A stretch of DNA of 64,000 nt, from positions 1 through 64,000 of the forward strand of contig CACPPZ010000005.1 of assembly GCA_902635985.1 (NCBI GenBank). The letters run 5' to 3'. The position numbers and the translations under genes were made by a program. Under the pieces are notes generated by a model. That model had not been told where the DNA came from. It did no database searches and was given only the letters and a program-made list of their open reading frames with translations. The stretch's first letter is position 1; each line of letters starts with the position of its first letter. Below are positions 11,364-22,008 of the stretch, piece by piece. Source of the DNA: Paracoccaceae bacterium (GTDB taxonomy: Bacteria; Pseudomonadota; Alphaproteobacteria; Rhodobacterales; Rhodobacteraceae).

Positions 11364-11982
11364 TTACCCCTCTATTAGATTTTGCAGGCTCATAATCCAA
11401 AACAACCCTTTCACCAAACCAAATCTGCATTGGCGCCTTGGCATTTTTTCTAGTTATTTCCATTTTTCCTGCATTAATCTTACCCATAGGAGATAAACCT
11501 TCAATTGGGCCTTCTCCAAAAATATAAGTCCCATCTGTTGATATACGTAACTCTGGGGAAGATAGTTTATAACCAGATGAACTGGAAATCAAAACTGAGC
11601 CTGTCATCTTAAGTAGTTTTTCGGAGTATAAATATTGTCCAAATTGTGCAGTCGCCTCAATTTCTAATCCATTTTTACTTTTCATGGATGCGCTAACACT
11701 CTTCATTTCAAGCATTTTTTGTCCGTCAAAACCCTCAACAGCTGATTGAGCAGTCAATGCCAGTTCGTCTCCAGCGTCTGTTTGCCCTGAGTAATAAAGC
11801 TGATTAATTTGTTGTTTTGCAAGTTCATCTGCAAATTGATTTTTATCAAATGGCAAAACTGCTTGTGCTGTTTGATCTCTAGAGAGAACAAACATTGCGA
11901 TCATTAAGCTCACTCCAAGGAATGGTAGTGCAATTTTTAGAAACTTTATTACACGAAAATATATTTTATCATAAACAGCCAA
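11356..11982 (-). CDS. lptC: LPS export system protein LptC
   Basis: Single N-terminal TM and LptC-like beta domain; position upstream of lptA. Confidence 0.85.
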   Translation of the reverse strand: MAVYDKIYFRVIKFLKIALPFLGVSLMIAMFVLSRDQTAQAVLPFDKNQFADELAKQQINQLYYSGQTDAGDELALTAQSAVEGFDGQKMLEMKSVSASMKSKNGLEIEATAQFGQYLYSEKLLKMTGSVLISSSSGYKLSSPELRISTDGTYIFGEGPIEGLSPMGKINAGKMEITRKNAKAPMQIWFGERVVLDYEPAKSNRGVNG

Positions 11983-11995
11983 GTGCTAATCCAGC

Positions 11996-12640
11996 CTAGT
12001 GTGCAAATATATCAGTCTCGGGCCAACCAGACAGGTCGAGCCTCGCACGTGTTGGCAAAAAGTCAAAGCAAGATTTGGCCAAATCAAATCTACACTCTCT
12101 CTTTAGTCGAAGATCAAGTTCGTCCTTCAGTCTATGGAGATACAAAACATCTGAGGCTGCGTATTCAAGTTGGGCATCTGTTAATGTTTCTGAACCCCAA
12201 TCACTTGATTGCTGCTGTTTGGAAATATCTATATCTAGAAGCTCCTGTAATAAATTTTTCAGACCATGCCGGTCCGTGTAAGTTCGTACCAATTTGCTCG
12301 CAATTTTAGTGCAATAAATAGGGCTAGTTAAAATTCCAAACGTTTTTAACAAAATTGCTATGTCAAAACGTCCAAAATGAAAGATTTTTATTATTTTTTC
12401 GTTTGTCAATAATTTACACAAATTTGGAGCAGAATCTTGTCCTGCTGCAATTTGTACCATATGAGCACTACCGTCACCACCAGACAATTGCACTAAACAC
12501 AATCTATCCCTATGAAAATTGAGTCCCATCGTTTCACAATCTATTGCAACAATAGATCCAAGATCTAACTTTTCCGGCAAATCACCTCTATGAAGTATAT
12601 TAGTCAACTCATTAACCCCGTCTCTTTCATTATTCAGCAA
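11996..12640 (-). CDS. rnd: Ribonuclease D-like 3'-5' exonuclease (short, no HRDC domain)
   Basis: DEDD motif IVAIDCETMGL, FHFGRFDIAIL, and Yx3D motif YAASDVLYL. Confidence 0.92.
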   Translation of the reverse strand: MLNNERDGVNELTNILHRGDLPEKLDLGSIVAIDCETMGLNFHRDRLCLVQLSGGDGSAHMVQIAAGQDSAPNLCKLLTNEKIIKIFHFGRFDIAILLKTFGILTSPIYCTKIASKLVRTYTDRHGLKNLLQELLDIDISKQQQSSDWGSETLTDAQLEYAASDVLYLHRLKDELDLRLKRECRFDLAKSCFDFLPTRARLDLSGWPETDIFAH

Positions 12641-12741
12641 TAAACATTATGCTAAGAGGAAGCAACTAGTTGAAGAATTTTAAGAAAAAATAGACATCCT
12701 AGCATCTGACGGCAGACCAAAAAGCAAAGTTATGATAAAAA

Positions 12742-13197
12742 ATGACCACGCAAAATATTAGAACGCTATACTTTGATCAAAATAACAAAGAATGGACATC
12801 AAAATGGTTCAAAGTTGATCAGGAACTTATAAATTCTTTCGCAACGGTCACGCAGGACAACCAGTTTATTCACATTGATCGTGACAAAGCTAAAAGAACT
12901 AAATTTGGGACAACAATTGCTCATGGCTTTCTCACAATGTCCCTACTATCAGCAATGTATTATGATGCTGTGCCAGAAACTGAGGGCGTTAGGATGGGAA
13001 TAAACATCGGTTTTGATAAGCTAAGGTTTTTGGCGCCAGTCAAATGTGACGATAACATCCGAGGAGTATTCTTGCTTTCCAACATTGCTGAAAAAGACCC
13101 CAAAACTATAACACTAACCTGGACTACCAAAGTTGAAATAGAAGGAAACTCAAAACCTGCCTTACTAGCGAGCTGGATCGAACAACAGTATCTATAG
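12742..13197 (+). CDS. MaoC family (R)-specific enoyl-CoA hydratase
   Basis: 151 aa; hydratase-2 motif FIHIDRDKAKRTKFGTTIAHGFLTMSLLS. Confidence 0.9.
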   Translation: MTTQNIRTLYFDQNNKEWTSKWFKVDQELINSFATVTQDNQFIHIDRDKAKRTKFGTTIAHGFLTMSLLSAMYYDAVPETEGVRMGINIGFDKLRFLAPVKCDDNIRGVFLLSNIAEKDPKTITLTWTTKVEIEGNSKPALLASWIEQQYL

Positions 13198-13199
13198 TT

Positions 13200-14264
13200 T
13201 TAAATCCAACCAGCTAAATTATTATCAATGATTTTGCAAAGCGCACCAATGTGCAACGGTTCATCATTTAAACAAGGAATGTACAAAAATTCATCACCAC
13301 CGGCCTCCTCAAAACTTTCCTTTATTTCCTCATTTATTTCTTCAAGCGTCTCGATACAATCTGCCGAAAAAGCAGGAGCAATCACTGCGATATGCTTTTT
13401 TCCATCCTCTTTGGCCAGTCTTGCGACTTCTTCTACAGTATATGGTTTTAACCACTCCTCTGGTCCAAATTTAGACTGAAAAGTAGTTATAATCTTAGTA
13501 TCATCCCAGCCAAGCCGCTCTTTGAGAAGACGGGTGGTTTTTTGACATTGGCAATGATACGGATCACCTCCTTGCACCAGATAGCGGCGGGGAACTCCAT
13601 GATAAGAGCAGACTAAAATTTCTGGTTTTTTATTTGCTTTTTCATATGCAGTTTCCACGGACTTAGCCAATGCATTAATAAACATAGGGTTATCAAAATA
13701 TGGGGCAACAGTTCTAACAGACGGCTGCCATTTCTCGTTCATAAGCGCTCGGAAAAATTGATCATTAGCAGTTGCACTAGTGGCACCTGCATAATGGGGA
13801 TATAGCGGAAAAAAGAGAATTTTACTGCAACCCTTGCTCACTAAAGACCTGACTTTTGACTTCGTCGATGGGTTCCCGTAGCGCATACAAAACTCGACGG
13901 CTACACCATCGCCATATTGCTCCTGCATTATTTTATTGATGGCGGCTGTTTGATCTTTAGTTATTGTCAACAATGGACTTTCTGACCGATCTTCGTTCCA
14001 GATTGACTTATAAGCAGCACCAGACCTAAAAGGCCTTGAAGTAAGAATTAGCAGCTGTAACAACGGCTGCCACAAAAATGGGGAGTAGTCGATTACTCTT
14101 CTATCCGACAAAAATTCGTTCAAATACCTTCTCATTGACCAATAATCATAATTATCGGGCGTTCCTAAGTTGGAAAGTAAGACCCCAACTTTTTGTTTTG
14201 GTATTTTTGGATGATCTACTGTGGCATGCTGTGGCGTCTCAAGTGGCGTTGAAGTGTCAAACAT
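13200..14264 (-). CDS. hemH: Ferrochelatase
   Basis: VGVLLSNLGTPDNYDYWSMRRYLNEFLSDRRVID..., LVCSYHGVPRRYL motif. Confidence 0.97.
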   Translation of the reverse strand: MFDTSTPLETPQHATVDHPKIPKQKVGVLLSNLGTPDNYDYWSMRRYLNEFLSDRRVIDYSPFLWQPLLQLLILTSRPFRSGAAYKSIWNEDRSESPLLTITKDQTAAINKIMQEQYGDGVAVEFCMRYGNPSTKSKVRSLVSKGCSKILFFPLYPHYAGATSATANDQFFRALMNEKWQPSVRTVAPYFDNPMFINALAKSVETAYEKANKKPEILVCSYHGVPRRYLVQGGDPYHCQCQKTTRLLKERLGWDDTKIITTFQSKFGPEEWLKPYTVEEVARLAKEDGKKHIAVIAPAFSADCIETLEEINEEIKESFEEAGGDEFLYIPCLNDEPLHIGALCKIIDNNLAGWI

Positions 14265-14329
14265 TTCTTTCCTTCAGAGCTAATAATCTACCTTATCAAT
14301 TTATTGAAATAAAACATTTTTCCCTCCGG

Positions 14330-15151
14330 TCAATCCGGCAAATAGGATTCCTTTGACCCAAGCGCATCGGCCAATCGCGCTTTTGCACTTCCAGGCCTGA
14401 GAGGCTTCTGCTGACTCGGATCAGGCGCCCAGCCTGTAAGATAAATATGCTCATAGGTTGCACTCACCATTTTATCTGGTCTAGAATATTGTTTTGCGTA
14501 TAGCTCAGAGGCATATTGAAAAAGGCCACGTCTTGAGAAATATTTTGCCCTATTGATAAGCACATTTGTTTCAGCCATTGCGCGCAAGTCATGGAGTATC
14601 TTGTAAAATCCATTGTACAAACACTCTGTAATTGTACTATCTGCTACCGGCAAAGCAAATCCAGCTCTTTGCATGAGCGAGCCGAGGTCACGAATTTCTG
14701 CCAAAGGCATAAATCTCGGATGAATTCCACCAAATAATTTTGTTTCGGCCTCTATGAATACGTTACGCAGTTCATTCAATGTCGTTCCACCTAAACATAC
14801 AGCAATCATTAAACCATCATTTTTAAGAGCGAGCCTTGCTTGAATTAGTTGGCCAACAGGATCATTCGCCCAATGAAGTGCCATTCCATGGATTATGAGA
14901 TCATATCTCCCATTAGCTAAATTTAAGTTTTCTTTGTCTTGAATAATCGTAGCTTTTGGAAATGCTTGGCCCCAGGGAGTTGATAGGCCTGAGACAATAG
15001 CAATTGACTGAAAATCCCGATTAATACTGCTAAGCCTATCTTTGATTTCTGAAATAGCTAGTTCATGGAGAAAATACTCATCCCGGCCGATGGCTCTATT
15101 TCGGTTCATTTCCAATGCTTTTCTGTCGACTAATATATCAGGCTTGCTCAT
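14330..15151 (-). CDS. SAM-dependent methyltransferase (BioC/NDUFAF5-like)
   Basis: MSKPDILVDRKALEMNRNRAIGRDEYFLHELAISEIKDRL...; LIIHGMALHWANDPVGQLIQARLALKNDGLMIAVCLGG. Start set at internal ATG 15151; the track ORF extends to 15211. Confidence 0.85.
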   Translation of the reverse strand: MSKPDILVDRKALEMNRNRAIGRDEYFLHELAISEIKDRLSSINRDFQSIAIVSGLSTPWGQAFPKATIIQDKENLNLANGRYDLIIHGMALHWANDPVGQLIQARLALKNDGLMIAVCLGGTTLNELRNVFIEAETKLFGGIHPRFMPLAEIRDLGSLMQRAGFALPVADSTITECLYNGFYKILHDLRAMAETNVLINRAKYFSRRGLFQYASELYAKQYSRPDKMVSATYEHIYLTGWAPDPSQQKPLRPGSAKARLADALGSKESYLPD

Positions 15152-15279
15152 TTTACAGTATTTTCCAACTTGATAATAAAATTCTAAAATTGATATAGTC
15201 TTGAAGAGCACTTAATACTTAAAACCCAATCGCTCAAGAACAACATCATAGGTTAGCGTAAAAAGAGCTGAAACCTGTT

Positions 15280-15540
15280 ATAGCGGAAAAGATTGATTTA
15301 TATGCGACTCAAACATGTAGATTTTGTCACTCGGCGAAAAGACTACTACGTGACATGGATATTAGTTACTTCGAGATCGATATTTCATCTGATCCAATGC
15401 TTAGGGGCGAGATGAAGAGAAAAGCAAACGGCATGCGAACAGCACCACAAATCTTTTTAAATAATGCGCATTTAGTTGGTTTCCCAGAATTGTATGCAAT
15501 GCGGCAATCCGAAAAAATTGAAAAATTATTGAAAGATTAA
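15280..15540 (+). CDS. grxC: Glutaredoxin (GrxC-like) with non-canonical start codon
   Basis: Manual reading upstream of the track ORF (15355): ...AEKIDLYATQTCRFCHSAKRLLRDMDISYFEIDISSDPMLRGEMKRKANGMRTAPQIFLNNAHLVGFPELYAM. CxxC active site CRFC and TAPQIF cis-Pro motif. No ATG/GTG/TTG in frame after the upstream TAA (15259); the start could be ATA 15280, CTG 15268 or ATT 15292. Confidence 0.8.
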   Translation: MAEKIDLYATQTCRFCHSAKRLLRDMDISYFEIDISSDPMLRGEMKRKANGMRTAPQIFLNNAHLVGFPELYAMRQSEKIEKLLKD

Positions 15541-15543
15541 CCA

Positions 15544-16380
15544 ATGTGGAAAGGCGCGCTTCTTCAATTATCATCAACGGATAAGCCAAAGGAGAACTTG
15601 GAAGTCATAAATAATATGATTAATTCAGCTGCGTCCAAAAATGTCGATTTTATCGCCTTACCGGAGACTGCAAACTGCATTTCAAACAGTAGATCACAGC
15701 AGAACAAAGTTCTAGAAATAGAGGAAGAAGATATTACATTGGCGAGTTTGACCGCCGCTGCTAAAAAAAAATCTATTAATATATTAGTTGGTTCTCTAGC
15801 TCTAAAACAAAATAAGAATGAGGAAAAGTTCGTAAATCGGTGCTTTTTTGTTAGTAATTCGGGCAAAGTTTTGGGGAAATATGATAAACTCCATATGTTT
15901 GATGTTACCATATCAGAGACGGAAACATATAGTGAAAGTTCAAATTTTTTAGCGGGAAAAAATGCAAAAATAGTTTCAACTAATATTGGGAAATTTGGTC
16001 TAAGTATCTGCTACGATGTGAGGTTTCCTCATCTTTACAGAGGTCTTTCTCAACGAGGTGCGCAGTTGTTAACAGTACCAGCTGCATTCACAGTCCCGAC
16101 AGGGAAAGCTCATTGGGAAATACTTCTCCGGGCTCGCGCAATAGAAAACGGCGCTTTTGTAATTGCACCAGCACAAGCGGGAACGCACATTTTTTCTGAT
16201 GGGAGTAGCAGAAAAACATATGGGCACTCAATGGTAGTTGATCCGTGGGGGACGGTTTTGGTAAATGCAAAAGGGAATACAAATAATATATCATACTTTT
16301 CATGTGATCTTTCTGAAGTGGAAATGGCTCGTTCTAAATTGCCATCATTGACGCACGATTGTAATTATAGTTATGAATAA
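15544..16380 (+). CDS. Carbon-nitrogen hydrolase (Nit1/NIT2-like omega-amidase family)
   Basis: Glu-Lys-Cys nitrilase triad: ALPETAN, GKYDKLHMFDV, LSICYDVRFPHLYR. Confidence 0.92.
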   Translation: MWKGALLQLSSTDKPKENLEVINNMINSAASKNVDFIALPETANCISNSRSQQNKVLEIEEEDITLASLTAAAKKKSINILVGSLALKQNKNEEKFVNRCFFVSNSGKVLGKYDKLHMFDVTISETETYSESSNFLAGKNAKIVSTNIGKFGLSICYDVRFPHLYRGLSQRGAQLLTVPAAFTVPTGKAHWEILLRARAIENGAFVIAPAQAGTHIFSDGSSRKTYGHSMVVDPWGTVLVNAKGNTNNISYFSCDLSEVEMARSKLPSLTHDCNYSYE

Positions 16381-16382
16381 GC

Positions 16383-16814
16383 ATGGATAACGATAGCTCT
16401 CTAGCAGTACCACTTTTTGGAGAAATCCTTGCTTTAGACCAGTTAGTGAGAAATCGTTTAGCTAAGGTATTACCTAAGGGTATGGAGCTGTCTCATTTTT
16501 CAGTGCTTAATCAATTGAGCCATACTAAAATCGAACGGACCCCTGCTCAAATTGCAAAAAGCTTCCGACTTACAAGGGGAGCAATTACAAATACCTTAAA
16601 TAAATTAGAGTTATCTGGATATATTCATGTACGACCAGATTGGGAAGACGCTAGACGTAAAATGGTCAGCATTAGCCCAGCTGGCATGGTTGCAAGAAAC
16701 AATGCTCTTACAGCCGTTACACCCATTATAGAGGAATTGGCACAAGATATGGGAGAAGAGCGGCTTAAAGCTATTGTACCCATTTTAAGAGAATTAAGGC
16801 AAAAATTAGAATAA
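16383..16814 (+). CDS. MarR family transcriptional regulator
   Basis: 143 aa winged helix: TPAQIAKSFRLTRGAITNTLNKLELSGYIHVRPDWEDARRKMVSISPAG. Confidence 0.93.
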   Translation: MDNDSSLAVPLFGEILALDQLVRNRLAKVLPKGMELSHFSVLNQLSHTKIERTPAQIAKSFRLTRGAITNTLNKLELSGYIHVRPDWEDARRKMVSISPAGMVARNNALTAVTPIIEELAQDMGEERLKAIVPILRELRQKLE

Positions 16815-16958
16815 AGCCTAACTTGATTTTTTATTATCCTAGGCTAACTAAAATTATTGGCCGATCTTTCAATAGGTCAGATAACTTGCTGTATTCTGTC
16901 TCTTGATGTGGGGAGTATTAGTTGATAATTAACTCCAAAAAATAAGGTTTGTATCTCG

Positions 16959-18212
16959 ATGTATCGCGTTTGGAATTTCTTAACTAACTATTCCCTGTTA
17001 CTCATAATTGGGGCTATTATAGCCCTGATTTGGGCTAATTCTAATCCGGGTAGCTACCACCATTTTGTGGATTATGTTATTTGGGATTATTCTCCTATCG
17101 GTCATTATCACCATGGCCACCGCACACTAACACTACACTATTTGGTAAATGATGTTCTAATGGCCTTATTCTTTGCTATTGCGGCGAAAGAAGTGTGGGA
17201 AGCAATTATTCTTGAAAATGGCAGTTTAAGGGGTAAAAAAGCCGCCACTCCTTTGTTTGCAACTGCCGGTGGTATGTTTGGGCCAATCGCGGTCTATTTG
17301 GGAATGGCTATGATGCTCGGGTCTGACACCTACAATGCAGTCGCCAATGGGTGGGCAATTCCAACGGCTACAGATATAGCTTTTTGTTATCTGGTTGGAC
17401 GGTTGGTGTTTGGCTCCGGTCACCCTGCCGTAAGTTTCTTATTGCTCTTAGCTATTGCAGATGATGCTGCTGGTCTAATTATTCTAGCCATATTTTATCC
17501 CTCTGGTGAGCTTGCTCCAGAATGGCTGCTACTGTCCGCTGGTGCTGCATTATTAGCATATATACTCTTCAATTGGCTTCCAAGAAAACTCGATGGCAAC
17601 GATCAAAGTCAATATAGATCAACCTGGATACGTAAGAAGTTATCTTTTTGGCCGTACGCAATTGCCGGTTGCATAAGTTGGTACGGTTTCATGCGTTCAG
17701 GATTACATCCAGCATTGGGCTTGCTTCCGATTGTTCCCGCAATTCCTCATGCGGATCGAGCTTTCGGTTTTTTTGACCAAGCGGAAGAGCATGTACATGA
17801 CCTTTTGAATACTATGGAGCATGCTCTAAAACATCCTGTGGAGGTAGTCCTTTTCTTCTTTGGTTTGCTAAATGCAGGTGTAGAATTTTCGGCGATTGGT
17901 GATGCAACTTGGCTAGTCCTTGCTGGCCTTATTGTGGGAAAACCTATCGGTATATTTTTATTTGGGTGGCTCGCTGCAGTCCCACTTAAATTGGGTATGC
18001 CGGAGGGTTTAAGATTGGTCGACCTTATAGTTATTGGCTTCGTGGCGGCAATCGGCTTCACAGTTTCATTATTTGTAGCAACCGTAGCTTTTGATGCTGG
18101 ACCTGTACAGGATGCCGCAAAAATGGGAGCATTATTTAGTTTCGCAGCGGCAATTTTATCGATTGTTGTTGGTAAAATTACTAAAGTGGAAAAGAAAGAA
18201 TTAGAAGCCTGA
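16959..18212 (+). CDS. nhaA: Na+/H+ antiporter NhaA
   Basis: GWAIPTATDIAFCYLVGRLVFG, LLLAIADDAAGLIILAIFY: the conserved NhaA ion-binding region. Confidence 0.95.
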   Translation: MYRVWNFLTNYSLLLIIGAIIALIWANSNPGSYHHFVDYVIWDYSPIGHYHHGHRTLTLHYLVNDVLMALFFAIAAKEVWEAIILENGSLRGKKAATPLFATAGGMFGPIAVYLGMAMMLGSDTYNAVANGWAIPTATDIAFCYLVGRLVFGSGHPAVSFLLLLAIADDAAGLIILAIFYPSGELAPEWLLLSAGAALLAYILFNWLPRKLDGNDQSQYRSTWIRKKLSFWPYAIAGCISWYGFMRSGLHPALGLLPIVPAIPHADRAFGFFDQAEEHVHDLLNTMEHALKHPVEVVLFFFGLLNAGVEFSAIGDATWLVLAGLIVGKPIGIFLFGWLAAVPLKLGMPEGLRLVDLIVIGFVAAIGFTVSLFVATVAFDAGPVQDAAKMGALFSFAAAILSIVVGKITKVEKKELEA

Positions 18213-18310
18213 GACACAAAGAGTAAATTGATATAAGGCTTTGCGTATTTTAATTTTGGTTGATAAGACAAAATCCAACAAGCTAGAGAAATTTTCAGAT
18301 AGTTAGTGGC

Positions 18311-19168
18311 ATGATGAACCGTCCTTGTTTATTGATATTCGGACACGGCTACACCGCAAATGCATTTGCAGACTATGTAAGAAGCATAGACTGGGAAATT
18401 TTTGGTACTACCAGAAACCCTCAAACCGCCGATTTGCTTATCAAAAAAGGTGTAAAGCCACTAATGTGGTCTGATGAAACTAAAATTAAATCTGTTATAA
18501 ATCGGTCAGATTACATTTTACATTCTATACCACCAACAGAAATTGGAGATCCAGTCCATAAAAGATTTGCAGAAACAATTACATCAAGATCCACAAATCT
18601 TTCATGGTTTGGATATCTATCTACAACTAGTGTCTATGGTAATCACAATGGGAAATGGGTTGATGAGAACATTCCCGTCAACCCATCAAGCAACCGAGGT
18701 CTTCTGAGGGTAAAAGCAGAAAACAATTGGTCCAGCATAAAGGATTTACCATTACATATATTTCGACTAGCTGGAATATATGGACCAAATCGAAGTCCCT
18801 TGGATAAAATAAGGTCAGGAAAAGCTCAGTTAATTAGTAAACCAGGCCAATTTTTCAGTCGTATCCACGTTGAGGATATTGCAAGAGTATTGAAAGCCTC
18901 AATAGAAATGCCAAATCATGGTTCAATATATAACGTATGTGATGACATGCCTGCGGCACCAGATGAAGTCTTGGATTATGCAGCTAAGTTAATCAACTAT
19001 CCTGATCTACCAAAGGTGGCTTTTGAAGAAGCTGATTTAAGTCCAATGGCAAAAAGTTTTTATTCCGAAAATAAGCGCGTGAAGAATGACCGAATTAAAA
19101 GCGAATTAAAAATCACTTTAAAATATCCAAACTTTGAGACTGGCCTCAATGCATTGGCTGAAAAATGA
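18311..19168 (+). CDS. NAD(P)-dependent epimerase/dehydratase family (extended SDR, YeeZ-like)
   Basis: GHGYTANAFADYV nucleotide-binding start, STTSVYGNHNGKWVDE, RLAGIYGPNRSPLDKI. Confidence 0.85.
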   Translation: MMNRPCLLIFGHGYTANAFADYVRSIDWEIFGTTRNPQTADLLIKKGVKPLMWSDETKIKSVINRSDYILHSIPPTEIGDPVHKRFAETITSRSTNLSWFGYLSTTSVYGNHNGKWVDENIPVNPSSNRGLLRVKAENNWSSIKDLPLHIFRLAGIYGPNRSPLDKIRSGKAQLISKPGQFFSRIHVEDIARVLKASIEMPNHGSIYNVCDDMPAAPDEVLDYAAKLINYPDLPKVAFEEADLSPMAKSFYSENKRVKNDRIKSELKITLKYPNFETGLNALAEK

Positions 19169-19191
19169 GATTTATTAGCAATATAATTTTC

Positions 19192-21120
19192 TTATGCTAA
19201 TTTCGTATTGATCTTGGAAATACCTAGGGTTTCTAATACTTTGCTAACTATATGCTCAGAATTCATTTCAGCTACATTGTACATTTCCGATTGGCCTGCT
19301 TGATCAATAAAAATATCAGGAAGAAACATTGACCTAAACTTAAGCCCATTATCTAATAAGCCTTTTTCAGCAGCATATTGTGCAACATGAGAGCCAAAAC
19401 CTCCAATTGCACCCTCCTCAACTGTAATTAATAATTCATGTTCAGAACATAAAAGTTCTATCAAATCATGATCAAGTGGTTTAGCAAAGCGAGCATCTGC
19501 TACTGTTATATCAAAACCCATTGGTCTTAAAAGTTCTGATGCTTTTAAAACTTCTTTTAAGCGAGTACCAAAACATAAAATAGCAACTTTGTTACCATTA
19601 TTTATTATTCGACCCTTACCAATCTCTAATATATCAGCAGAGTTCGGCAATTCTGCTCCAACTCCCTCCCCTCGAGGGTATCGAAACGCTATTGGACCCT
19701 CGTTATACTCAGCAGCTGTTTTCACCATATGAATTAGCTCTGCCTCATCGGCAGGTGCCATAACAACAAACCCAGGTAAATTCGTAAGAAACGATATATC
19801 AAAACTGCCCGCATGGGTGGCGCCATCAGCACCGACTAGTCCTGCGCGATCAATGGCAAACCTAACTGGTAATCTCTGTATTGCCACATCATGAACAACC
19901 TGATCATAACCTCTTTGAAGGAAAGTTGAATAAATTGCACAGAAGGGCTTCATGCCACCAGCCGCCAGTGCAGCAGAAAAGGTTACTGCGTGTTGCTCTG
20001 CAATTCCAACGTCAAAGCATCTAGACGGGTACCTCTCAGAGAAAATTTTCAATCCAGTTCCATCTGGCATTGCTGCAGTAACAGCACATATTTTATTATC
20101 GTTAGATGCAAGACTAACTAATGCATTTGAGAAAGCGGCTGTATAGCTTATTGCATTGGAAGTGCCTTTTTCCTGTTTCCCAGTAACTAAGTCAAATTGA
20201 GCAGTTGCATGACCTTTATCATGTGCATTTTCTGCAGGAGCAAATCCTCGACCTTTTTTTGTTATGATATGTAATAAAATTGGTCCTGTTGCTCTTTGTT
20301 TTACAGTTCTTAGGACAGGTAACAGTTGGTCTAAATCATGGCCATCAATTGGTCCAATATAAGAAAATCCTAAAGCCTCAAACATTGTACCGCCGACAGC
20401 CATACCCTTCAGCAAGTCTTTTGCTCGCTTTGCACCATCACGGAAAGGTTCTGGCAAGAAACTAATAGCGCCTTTCGCAGCTGCTTTTAAATCCTGGAAT
20501 GGAGCACCTGCATAAAGCTGGGATAAATAACTCGAAAGTGCTCCAACTGGGGGTGCTATAGACATTTCGTTATCATTCAAGACAACCACTAATCTTTTGC
20601 CCAAATGACCTGCATGGTTCATAGCCTCATAGGCCATTCCTGCAGACATTGCACCATCACCAATTACAGCAATTGCATCGCCTAGCCCAGATTTACAATT
20701 ACCGCCCAGATCGTGCGCAACTGAAAAGCCCAAAGCAGCACTTATTGAAGTACTTGAATGCGCTGCGCCGAAGGGATCATATTCACTTTCGCTGCGCTTT
20801 GTGAAGCCACTCAGGCCATTTTTTTGTCTCAACGTTCTAATTCTGTCACGTCGCCCAGTTAAAATTTTATGTGGGTAAGCTTGGTGACTCACATCCCATA
20901 TTATTTTATCTTTAGGTGCATCAAAAACGTTATGCAGTGCTACAGATAGCTCAATCACACCCAATCCAGCGCCTAAATGCCCACCGGTTTCAGAGACAGC
21001 AGATATCGTTTCATTACGCAATTCATCCGCCAAGCATTTTAACTCTTCATCGGTAAAGCGCTTTAAGTCCGCAGGTGTTTGGACCTGATCGAGCAGTGGT
21101 GTATTGGGCTTTTGGCTCAT
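19192..21120 (-). CDS. dxs: 1-deoxy-D-xylulose-5-phosphate synthase
   Basis: 642 aa; [57 protein letters not shown]. Confidence 0.98.
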   Translation of the reverse strand: MSQKPNTPLLDQVQTPADLKRFTDEELKCLADELRNETISAVSETGGHLGAGLGVIELSVALHNVFDAPKDKIIWDVSHQAYPHKILTGRRDRIRTLRQKNGLSGFTKRSESEYDPFGAAHSSTSISAALGFSVAHDLGGNCKSGLGDAIAVIGDGAMSAGMAYEAMNHAGHLGKRLVVVLNDNEMSIAPPVGALSSYLSQLYAGAPFQDLKAAAKGAISFLPEPFRDGAKRAKDLLKGMAVGGTMFEALGFSYIGPIDGHDLDQLLPVLRTVKQRATGPILLHIITKKGRGFAPAENAHDKGHATAQFDLVTGKQEKGTSNAISYTAAFSNALVSLASNDNKICAVTAAMPDGTGLKIFSERYPSRCFDVGIAEQHAVTFSAALAAGGMKPFCAIYSTFLQRGYDQVVHDVAIQRLPVRFAIDRAGLVGADGATHAGSFDISFLTNLPGFVVMAPADEAELIHMVKTAAEYNEGPIAFRYPRGEGVGAELPNSADILEIGKGRIINNGNKVAILCFGTRLKEVLKASELLRPMGFDITVADARFAKPLDHDLIELLCSEHELLITVEEGAIGGFGSHVAQYAAEKGLLDNGLKFRSMFLPDIFIDQAGQSEMYNVAEMNSEHIVSKVLETLGISKINTKLA

Positions 21121-21138
21121 TAAATACCTCAGTCTATT

Positions 21139-22005
21139 TCACTTGTTGCGCGAGATAACGAAACTTGCTAACCGCCGCAAGTTATTTGCTTTTGCCCCGT
21201 ATGGAGTTAACGCTTCATTAGCCTTATCAATTAGAGAAGCCGAATGGCTCTTTGCAGTATCCATCCCTAGCAGAGATACAAAGGTGGCTTTGCCAGCGTC
21301 TTGATCCTTGTTCACGCGCTTTCCTACCTTTGAAGGGTCACCTTCAATATCTAAAATATCATCCATAATCTGGAATGCTAAACCAACCGATTTAGAGTAC
21401 TCCAATAAAGCACTCGGATCTTCTCCACTCATCACCGCTCCAGAGCATGCTGACCATTCGATTAGTGCACCAGTTTTCATTCTTTGCATCCGAATAATAT
21501 CATCCAATTTTAGAGGAGCATCAGCCGTTTCAGCTAAAATATCTAACGCCTGACCAAGCACCATACCGTCGGCACCTGATGCAACAGATAATTCATATAC
21601 TAATTTTAGCCGACAATCATCGCCAACTTTAAATCTTGGGTCAGTTAGAAGTTGGAATGAAAGTGTCTGCAATGCGTCGCCCGTAAGAATTGCTGTAGCT
21701 TCGTCCCATTTTTTGTGGATAGTTGGCTTTCCACGCCGGAGATCATCATCATCCATTGCTGGCAAATCATCATGAACAAGCGAATAAGCATGCAAGGCTT
21801 CAATAGAACAAGCCGCCCAAATAGATTTTGGGAGATCAATTTCGTAAAGTTTTGAGGACTGGTTTACTAAATAGCCCCGTAATTTTTTCCCTCCTAGAAG
21901 AGCATATTGCATTGCTTCGTTTACACGGCTTATCCCAAAAGACTTAAAAACATATTTAAAATGCTCATCTATTACTGATGAATTAGCCTCTAATTCGCTA
22001 TCCAA
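21139..22005 (-). CDS. ispA: Polyprenyl synthetase (farnesyl/geranyl diphosphate synthase)
   Basis: LVHDDLPAMDDDDLRRGKPT (FARM) and QIMDDILDIEGD (SARM); TTG start at 22005; upstream of dxs. Confidence 0.96.
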   Translation of the reverse strand: MDSELEANSSVIDEHFKYVFKSFGISRVNEAMQYALLGGKKLRGYLVNQSSKLYEIDLPKSIWAACSIEALHAYSLVHDDLPAMDDDDLRRGKPTIHKKWDEATAILTGDALQTLSFQLLTDPRFKVGDDCRLKLVYELSVASGADGMVLGQALDILAETADAPLKLDDIIRMQRMKTGALIEWSACSGAVMSGEDPSALLEYSKSVGLAFQIMDDILDIEGDPSKVGKRVNKDQDAGKATFVSLLGMDTAKSHSASLIDKANEALTPYGAKANNLRRLASFVISRNK

Positions 22006-22008
22006 CTT

